Source: Thiopseudomonas sp. (lineage in GTDB: Bacteria; Pseudomonadota; Gammaproteobacteria; Pseudomonadales; Pseudomonadaceae). Taken from it: a stretch of DNA of 57,234 bases. The stretch is from the NCBI GenBank assembly GCA_023228985.1, contig JALOAC010000017.1:1-57234 (forward strand), read 5' to 3'. The position numbers were made by a program, and so were the translations under genes. Shown in pieces: positions 51,937-57,234 of this stretch. The notes beneath the pieces were generated by a model. That model saw only the letters and a program-made list of their open reading frames with translations. It did not search any database and had not been told where the DNA came from. Each line of letters starts with the position of its first letter. The first letter of the stretch is position 1.

Positions 51937-53465
51937 ACAACCAAGTTAACCAAGACAGCATCAACAAAGCCCTATGGGCAGTGTGTGACACCTTCCGCGG
52001 CACCATCAGCGCCGACACCTATAAAGACTATATTTTGACCATGCTGTTTCTGAAGTACATTTCAGATGTGTGGCAAGACCATTACGAGGGCTACCAAGTC
52101 GAGTATGGTGACGAACCTGAACTGATCGATGAAATGATGAAAAGCGAGCGCTTTGTCCTGCCCAAAGCAGCCAGTTTCTATGCTTTATATGAGCGTCGTC
52201 ACGAGCCTGGTAACGGTGAGCGCATCGACCAAGCCCTGCATGCCATTGAAGAGGCCAACGGCACTAAGCTCAAAGATGCCGGTAAAAGCGTGTTCCAAGA
52301 CATCAGCTTTAATACCGATCGACTAGGGGAGGAAAAGCAAAAGAATGACATCCTTCGCCATGTATTGGAGGATTTTGCTAAGCCAGTGTTAAACCTGAAA
52401 CCCAGCCGTGTCGGTTCATTAGACGTCATTGGCAACGCCTACGAATACCTGATTAAAAACTTTGCGGCCAGCGGCGGCCAGAAAGCCGGTGAGTTTTATA
52501 CCCCGCCGGAAGTCTCCGAACTCATGGCCACACTATTAGACCCGCAACCGGGCGACAGTATCTGCGACCCTGCCTGTGGTTCTGCCTCGTTGTTAATGAA
52601 GTGTGCGCGTAAAGTTGTTGAAAACCATGGCAGCAAAAACTACGCCCTCTACGGTCAAGAAGCCATTGGCTCCACTTGGTCACTAGCAAAAATGAACATG
52701 TTTCTGCATGGCGAAGACAACCACAAAATCGAATGGGGTGACACCATTCGCAACCCCAAGCTATTGGACCAAAACGGCGACTTAATGCTGTTTGACATAG
52801 TGACCGCCAACCCGCCTTTTTCTTTAGACAAGTGGGGCCATGAAGACGCAGAAAACGACAAGTTCAGCCGCTTCCGTCGTGGCGTACCGCCAAAAACCAA
52901 AGGCGACTTTGCCTTTATCCTGCACATGATCGAAACCTTAAAACCAAAAACAGGCCGTATGGGTGTCGTGGTACCGCACGGCGTGTTATTCCGCGGCGCA
53001 GCAGAAGGACGCATTCGCAAGCAACTCATTGATGAGAACCTGCTGGACACAGTCATTGGTCTGCCGGAAAAATTATTTTACGGCACCGGCATTCCAGCCG
53101 CCATCCTGATGTTCAAAAAGGAAAAAACCGATAGCAATGTGCTGTTTATTGACGCCAGCCGCGAGTTTAAATCAGGTAAAAACCAAAATCAGCTCAGCGA
53201 AGAGAATATCGCTAAAATCCTGGCCACCCATAACGCTCGTGAATCTGTTGATAAATACGCCTATTTGGCCAGCCTGAAAGAAGTTCAGGACAACGATTAC
53301 AACCTCAATATTCCGCGCTATGTGGATACCTTTGAAGAGGAAGAGGAAGTCGACTTAATGGCGGTACGCGCCGAGCGTGAGCAGCTTAAAACCAAGCTGG
53401 CCGAACTGGAACAGCAAATGGAAAGCTACCTCGCAGAGTTGGGTTACACCCACAGTGGTGCATAA
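51933..53465 (+). CDS. hsdM: Type I restriction-modification DNA methyltransferase subunit
   Basis: The protein is 510 aa. The N-terminal HsdM helical domain (~1-140) is followed by an N6-adenine methyltransferase with motif I near residue 210 (ICDPACGSASLL) and motif IV NPPF near 292 (TANPPFSLDKW). GEFYTPPEVSELM precedes motif I. A short C-terminal coiled coil ends the protein. It methylates adenine at the site chosen by HsdS. No hsdR is in the window, so restriction by this system cannot be confirmed. Confidence 0.95.
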   Translation: MNNQVNQDSINKALWAVCDTFRGTISADTYKDYILTMLFLKYISDVWQDHYEGYQVEYGDEPELIDEMMKSERFVLPKAASFYALYERRHEPGNGERIDQALHAIEEANGTKLKDAGKSVFQDISFNTDRLGEEKQKNDILRHVLEDFAKPVLNLKPSRVGSLDVIGNAYEYLIKNFAASGGQKAGEFYTPPEVSELMATLLDPQPGDSICDPACGSASLLMKCARKVVENHGSKNYALYGQEAIGSTWSLAKMNMFLHGEDNHKIEWGDTIRNPKLLDQNGDLMLFDIVTANPPFSLDKWGHEDAENDKFSRFRRGVPPKTKGDFAFILHMIETLKPKTGRMGVVVPHGVLFRGAAEGRIRKQLIDENLLDTVIGLPEKLFYGTGIPAAILMFKKEKTDSNVLFIDASREFKSGKNQNQLSEENIAKILATHNARESVDKYAYLASLKEVQDNDYNLNIPRYVDTFEEEEEVDLMAVRAEREQLKTKLAELEQQMESYLAELGYTHSGA

Positions 53466-53476
53466 GGAGCAGGCAA

Positions 53477-53578
53477 ATGAGACAGCATGGGATTTCCGAC
53501 CATTTTGCTGACGTCAGCAAAATGGTCGAAATTGATACAAGTAACCAGCGAAAAATTGATGATGTGGGGAGTAACTAG
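53477..53578 (+). pseudogene. 33-aa DinD fragment between hsdM and dinD
   Basis: A small ORF with AAGGAG 8 nt before its ATG. Its core SDHFADVSKMVEIDTSNQRKIDD matches the DinD segment SDHFRGVTKMIETGKGANRPVED in the next gene and the DHFEEILDMVKIGSNAKR segment of E. coli DinD. It therefore looks like the leftover of a second dinD copy, although the small frame is still translatable. It contains the palindrome at 53497-53528 and ends 2 bp before dinD. Confidence 0.7.
53497..53528. repeat. Perfect 32-bp palindrome in the DinD fragment
   Basis: Centred on GACGTC, with arms CGACCATTTTGCTGAC and GTCAGCAAAATGGTCG and no spacer. It covers the codons for DHFADVSKMV. In RNA it would form a 14-16-bp hairpin; in DNA it is a fully symmetrical site. 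Confidence 0.9.
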
Positions 53579-53580
53579 CC

Positions 53581-54456
53581 ATGAGCACACACCTACAAAC
53601 ACTTAGGCAGACCTTGGAATCAAGGGTTCAAAAGACCGACGAGCAAGGCATAGAGTTTTGGTTTGCTCGTGACCTTCAAGCCCCGCTTGGTTATGCGCGC
53701 TGGGAAAACTTTAAAACAGCTATCAACCGCGCTATAGAATCTTGCGAAGCCGCAAACATCCTAGCTTCAGATCATTTTCGTGGCGTCACGAAAATGATCG
53801 AAACAGGCAAAGGTGCAAACCGTCCTGTTGAAGACTATATGCTTACTCGCTATGCCTGCTTACTGATTGCGCAAAATGCTGATTCACGCAAACCTGAAAT
53901 TGCCTTTGCCCAAAGCTATTTTGCCGTGCAAACCAGGAAGCAAGAAATAATTGAAGACCGAATGCGTCTTCAGGCACGTATGGATGCTAGGGAGCGTCTG
54001 AAAGAGTCGGAAAAAGAACTGTCACAAAACATCCACGAACGTGGGGTAGATAGTAAAGGTTTTGGCCGTATTCGTTCGAAAGGTGATCAGGCCTTATTTG
54101 GCGGCAATACAACTCAAGCCATGAAGAAACGTTATGGCATCGTGGCTGCTCGACCATTAGCCGACTTTTTGCCTACGCTAACTATCGCAGCTAAAAATTT
54201 AGCGACAGAAATGACCAATCATAATGTTCAACAAGAAAACTTACAGGGTGAAGGCTCAATAACTGCAGAGCATATACAAAATAACACCAGTGTGCGCTCC
54301 ATGCTTGGGCAACGTGGAATTAAGCCAGAAAATCTTCCAGCCGAAGAAGACTTAACAAAGCTGGCAAGGCGCGTTAAAGCAGAAGAAAAAAAGTTAGCCA
54401 AGCAAAGCCAAACACTCCCACAAGACTCTGACGCTGCGGGAACTGACAATGAATAA
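53581..54456 (+). CDS. dinD: DNA damage-inducible protein D (DinD) homologue
   Basis: The protein is 291 aa. A Bro-N-like N-terminal region (EFWFARDLQAPLGYARWENFKTAINRAIESC) is followed by VEDYMLTRYACLLIAQNADSRKPEIAFAQSYFAVQTRKQE and the C-terminal DinD block (GFGRIRSKGDQALFGGNTTQAMKKRYG). E. coli DinD is SOS-induced and inhibits RecA filaments. Here it is encoded in a type I RM operon, a known setting for the family. No LexA box is seen directly upstream. It overlaps fic by 8 bp. Confidence 0.92.
   Translation: MSTHLQTLRQTLESRVQKTDEQGIEFWFARDLQAPLGYARWENFKTAINRAIESCEAANILASDHFRGVTKMIETGKGANRPVEDYMLTRYACLLIAQNADSRKPEIAFAQSYFAVQTRKQEIIEDRMRLQARMDARERLKESEKELSQNIHERGVDSKGFGRIRSKGDQALFGGNTTQAMKKRYGIVAARPLADFLPTLTIAAKNLATEMTNHNVQQENLQGEGSITAEHIQNNTSVRSMLGQRGIKPENLPAEEDLTKLARRVKAEEKKLAKQSQTLPQDSDAAGTDNE
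53770..53799. repeat. Palindrome inside dinD at the matching codons
   Basis: Arms GATCATTTTCGTG and CACGAAAATGATC are perfect 13-bp complements with a 4-bp centre, GCGT. It covers the codons DHFRGVTKMI, the same position in the protein as the palindrome at 53497-53528. The two palindromes differ at paired positions on both arms. Confidence 0.9.
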
Positions 54457-55237
54457 TAACAAACAGCTTAAGCTTGCTGGCTTGCTCAAAACCAAGCTAG
54501 ACGCGCACCGTCCACTAGCCGGTGAAATCGTCAGCAACCTTCACGAAAACTTAGTCGTGCAGTGGACTTACCACAGCAACGCGATTGAGGGTAATACGCT
54601 AACGCTTAAAGAAACCAAGGTGGCATTGGAAGGCATTACCATTGGCGGTAAAACCCTGCGCGAACACGTTGAAGCCATTAACCACCGTGATGCCATTCTG
54701 TTTGTTGAAGATTTAGTCACCAAACAACAGCCTTTAGACGAGTACAGCATCAAATCGCTGCATCAACTGTTGTTAAAAAACATCGATGCCGATAATGCAG
54801 GCCGTTATCGCCAAGTAAACGTGCTGATTTCTGGTGCTAACCACAAACCACCTCAAGCCGTACACGTACCTGAACAGATGGAAGCCTTTATAAAATGGTA
54901 CACAACCGACGCCCAGGCTTTACACCCTGTTGAACGTGCTGCCCGTGTGCATGGCGAGTTTGTGAAAATACACCCATTTACCGATGGCAATGGCCGCACC
55001 TCACGCTTACTGATGAACTTAGTACTCATGCAGTCGGGTTTTCCCGCCACTGTCATTGAAGTAGAGCAACGCTTAGCCTATTACGAAGCACTCGACACCG
55101 CTCATTGTACCGGCGACTACAGCAGTTTTATCGCACTAATCGCAAACAGTGTGAAGCGCAGTTTTGAGCCTTATTGGTGGGCGTTGGGAGTGGAAGACCA
55201 AATACAGGAATACCTGAAGGAACTAGGCAATGAGTAA
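54449..55237 (+). CDS. Fic-domain protein (class II, self-inhibited)
   Basis: The protein is 262 aa. The Fic active site is complete near residue 175: HPFTDGNGRTSR, with catalytic His and the phosphate-binding Arg. An N-terminal inhibitory motif of the (S/T)xxxE(G/N) type is present at about residues 43-48 (SNAIEG). Fic enzymes usually transfer AMP to target proteins. The target is unknown. It overlaps dinD and rhuM by 8 bp each, so it is embedded in the RM operon. Confidence 0.93.
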   Translation: MNNNKQLKLAGLLKTKLDAHRPLAGEIVSNLHENLVVQWTYHSNAIEGNTLTLKETKVALEGITIGGKTLREHVEAINHRDAILFVEDLVTKQQPLDEYSIKSLHQLLLKNIDADNAGRYRQVNVLISGANHKPPQAVHVPEQMEAFIKWYTTDAQALHPVERAARVHGEFVKIHPFTDGNGRTSRLLMNLVLMQSGFPATVIEVEQRLAYYEALDTAHCTGDYSSFIALIANSVKRSFEPYWWALGVEDQIQEYLKELGNE

Positions 55238-56264
55238 AAAAACACCCTCCATTGCTCGCTCTTCTACAGCGGAGTATCTGACTTTTATAGCAGCCACGGG
55301 CAACCAAGAAACCAGCGTCGACATGCGTTACGCAGATGAAAATATCTGGTTAACGCAGAAAATGATGGCGGTACTTTACGATGTCAGTGTGCCCGCGATA
55401 AATCAGCACCTAAAACGCATTTTTGCTGATGGCGAACAAGACGAAAGCGCAGTTATTAAGGATTACTTAATAACTGCCAGCGACGGCAAAACCTACACCA
55501 CCAAACACTACAGCCTACAGGCGATTATTGCCGTGGGTTTTAAGGTGAATAACCAGCGTGCGGTGCAGTTTCGCAAATGGGCCAACCAAATCGTTAAGGA
55601 CTACACCATTCAGGGCTGGAGCATGGATGTGGAGCGCCTGAAGCATGATCACCTGTTCACCAATGAATATTTCGAGCGTCAGCAAGCAGTTATTCGGGAG
55701 ATCCGCCTATCGGAACGCCGCTTTTACCAGAAAATCACCGACCTGTACGCCACCGCCTTTGATTACGACAGCCATGCCAAAACCACCCGCGAATTTTTCG
55801 CCCTAGTGCAAAACAAGTTACATTGGGCTGTACACCGCCATACCGCTGCCGAATTGATTGTCGCTCGCGCAGACGCTAACCAGCCGCACATGGGACTCAG
55901 CCACTGGCAAAGTGCACCCAGTGGGAAAATCGTGAAAACCGATGTCAGTGTCGCTAAAAACTATTTAAATAAAGAAGAACTCGATTATTTAGAACGCATC
56001 GTTAGCCTTTATTTAGACTTTGGCGAACTACAAGCTCAACGTAAATTCCCCATGAGCATGGCCGATTGGGCCAAGCGCCTAGACGGGTTTTTAGAGTTTA
56101 ACGGCAACGAGATTTTAACCGGCCCGGGAAAAATCTCGCACGAACAAGCCAGGCTCCACGCAGAAACAGAGTTTGAAAAGTACCGCGTGACCCAAGACCG
56201 TCTGTTTGAAAGTGATTTTGATCGCTTCTTAAAAGAACAAGCCGCGGAGTATGACCATGACTAA
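55230..56264 (+). CDS. rhuM: RhuM-family protein
   Basis: The protein is 344 aa. The family signature region is present: RYADENIWLTQKMMAVLYDVSVPAINQHLKRIFADGE, with a helix-turn-helix-like segment, and TTKHYSLQAIIAVGFKVNNQRAVQFRKWANQIVKDY. RhuM was named from a Salmonella pathogenicity island; the biochemical role is not known. It is repeatedly found with Fic and type I RM genes. It overlaps fic by 8 bp. Confidence 0.9.
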   Translation: MSKKTPSIARSSTAEYLTFIAATGNQETSVDMRYADENIWLTQKMMAVLYDVSVPAINQHLKRIFADGEQDESAVIKDYLITASDGKTYTTKHYSLQAIIAVGFKVNNQRAVQFRKWANQIVKDYTIQGWSMDVERLKHDHLFTNEYFERQQAVIREIRLSERRFYQKITDLYATAFDYDSHAKTTREFFALVQNKLHWAVHRHTAAELIVARADANQPHMGLSHWQSAPSGKIVKTDVSVAKNYLNKEELDYLERIVSLYLDFGELQAQRKFPMSMADWAKRLDGFLEFNGNEILTGPGKISHEQARLHAETEFEKYRVTQDRLFESDFDRFLKEQAAEYDHD

Positions 56265-56376
56265 GCCACAACAGACAACCATTGTCCCAGCGTCGGCAAT
56301 AGGGTCGAAAGAAAGCTTAAACGTATTAAAGAGGCGTGAGCATGACCAAAATGCGCGACAAGCCCCGTACTTCTAG
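56257..56376 (+). pseudogene. 39-aa ORF after rhuM, probably the 5' stub of the next operon gene
   Basis: The ATG at 56257 overlaps the end of rhuM by 8 bp, the same coupling as the other genes of the operon. The peptide (MTKPQQTTIVPASAIGSKES...) ends at 56376, inside a hairpin of IS605-like DNA. The tight overlap suggests a real gene start, truncated by insertion of the mobile element. Its identity (hsdR, a second hsdS, or other) cannot be told. Confidence 0.45.
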
Positions 56377-56412
56377 TCCGGGGAAGGATAGCGCGGGCTG
56401 CGCAAGCAGCCC
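56363..56412 (+). mobile_element. IS200/IS605-like end hairpins before tnpB
   Basis: A first hairpin, CCCCGTACTTCTAGTCCGGGG (56363-56383), is followed by AAGGATAG, a pattern like the hairpin-plus-GGATGTCA ends of TnpB-only elements. A second hairpin is GGGCTGC-GCAA-GCAGCCC (56395-56412), with a 7-bp stem and GNRA-type loop. They mark the element boundary next to the truncated ORF. Confidence 0.6.
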
Positions 56413-56470
56413 TAGAAAACTCATGGTACGGCGATTGGTTAATCTGCAAAGCACTGGTAATATATACAGC

Positions 56471-57234
56471 ATGACGAAACACACCAAGACACTCAAAGTT
56501 CGAGTCAAAGACAAGCACCGTCCGCTGCTCAATCAGATGGCACGGTCGGTTAACTTTGTCTGGAATTATGTGAACGAGCTTAGTCACCGCTCAATCAAGG
56601 AGCGTGGTGTGTTTTTGTCTGCCTACACTATCCAGAAGTACACGCAGGGTGCGCACAAAGAGCTGGGGCTGCATAGCCATACGGTACAGCGCGTTGCGAG
56701 TGAATACGTTACGCGCCGTAAGCAGTTCAAGAAAGCCCGCCTCAGCTGGCGCAGGTCAGGCGGTGTGCGCCGCTCGCTGGGCTGGGTACCGATCAATACC
56801 GGTGCAGCGTCCTGGAAGAATGGCCAGGTCTATCACAGCGGCCACTACTTCAAGGTTTGGGACAGTTACGGCCTCAGCCAATACACGTTCCGTAGCGCCA
56901 GCTTCAACGAAGATGCCCGTGGTCGCTGGTACTTCAACGTGGTGGTGGATGCGCCAGCGCAAGAATCAACGGGCACCGGTGCCGTGGGTATTGATCTGGG
57001 CTGCAAAGAAACCGCCGTCACCAGTGATGGCCACCGGGTCGTTGGTCGTCGGTACCGCGAGCTTGAAGCCAAGCTCGGCATTGCCCAGCGTGCCCGGAAC
57101 AAAGACCGGGTGCGGAACCTTCACGCCAAGATTAGAAACCGCCGTCACAACGACTTGCATCAGTTCAGCCGTCAGTTGGTGAACAACAATGCACTGATTG
57201 TTGTGGGGGATGTCAGCAGTAACAAACTCGTTAA
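56471..57234 (+). CDS. tnpB: TnpB, RNA-guided nuclease of an IS605-type element (3' end beyond window)
   Basis: The frame is open to the window edge for 254 codons. The N-terminus MTKHTKTLKVRVKDKHRPLLNQMARSVNFVWNYVNELSH is typical of OrfB/TnpB. RuvC-I is present (GAVGIDLGCKETA, Asp). At the RuvC-II position the protein reads LIVVGDVSSNKL, with Gly where most TnpB proteins have the catalytic Glu; this GDVSS form is seen in a large TnpB subgroup. The zinc finger and RuvC-III lie beyond the edge. No TnpA gene is seen upstream. The gene looks richer in G+C than the host genes. Confidence 0.9.
   Translation, partial: MTKHTKTLKVRVKDKHRPLLNQMARSVNFVWNYVNELSHRSIKERGVFLSAYTIQKYTQGAHKELGLHSHTVQRVASEYVTRRKQFKKARLSWRRSGGVRRSLGWVPINTGAASWKNGQVYHSGHYFKVWDSYGLSQYTFRSASFNEDARGRWYFNVVVDAPAQESTGTGAVGIDLGCKETAVTSDGHRVVGRRYRELEAKLGIAQRARNKDRVRNLHAKIRNRRHNDLHQFSRQLVNNNALIVVGDVSSNKLV

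Noticed and set aside
56604..57182. 192-aa plus-strand ORF near the right end
   Set aside because: It is out of frame with tnpB, which has clear family motifs over the same DNA.

Overview
The window is chromosomal DNA of a gammaproteobacterium close to Pseudomonas (Pseudomonadales), probably a low-to-moderate-GC denitrifying relative. Three things point there: the order argA / pit / DUF47 / ygiF, the order HAD phosphatase / rppH / ptsP, and interspersed palindromic REP elements of the Pseudomonas style. The species assignment is an inference. No database could be searched.

Layout. 1-3807: norCBD, the cytochrome c-dependent nitric oxide reductase operon on the minus strand, behind a perfect FNR/ANR/DNR box; norD runs off the left edge. 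3943-6451: metNIQ methionine importer. 6452-7993: tandem REP-type repeat units around a gene for ecotin that carries a lipobox. 7994-11001: zinc uptake (zur-znuC-znuB divergent from znuA, with a Zur-type operator between). 11091-13477: a globin-coupled PAS-GGDEF-EAL protein with an ANR-like box upstream. 13556-18209: an orphan Fbp-type permease, gcvT-gcvH, and bfd-bfr-folA behind a Fur-type box. 18244-19693: a DAHP synthase gene preceded by an aromatic-rich leader peptide and an intrinsic terminator, which together look like an attenuator. 19768-35386: housekeeping genes (rhodanese, HAD, rppH, ptsP, NRDE protein, GspE-like ATPase, ygiF, DUF47/pitA, argA) and a TAXI-type TRAP transporter. 35387-42132: REP-rich DNA with yjdM, a YgjP-like peptidase, an HflD-like gene, arcC, and btuB under a cobalamin riboswitch. 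42133-50435: secreted protein, DHA2 exporter, diguanylate cyclase, cytochrome P450, EamA permease and a lipase-like lipoprotein.

From about 50600 the window enters an accessory island. It opens with a shortened tRNA-Arg-like remnant. A tightly packed plus-strand operon follows: unknown 139-aa ORF, half-sized HsdS, HsdM, a 33-aa DinD fragment, DinD, Fic, RhuM and the start of one more ORF. That last ORF stops at IS605-like DNA carrying a TnpB gene, which runs off the right edge. No hsdR is visible.

The most unusual signal is in the island. The DinD fragment and the intact dinD gene each contain a near-perfect palindrome at the same codons (DHF..V.KM-V/I-E). The two palindromes differ at base pairs that change on both arms together, so the symmetry appears to be maintained. 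A second notable signal is a family of six interspersed elements, each exactly 112 bp, with inverted REP-like ends (REPIN-like).
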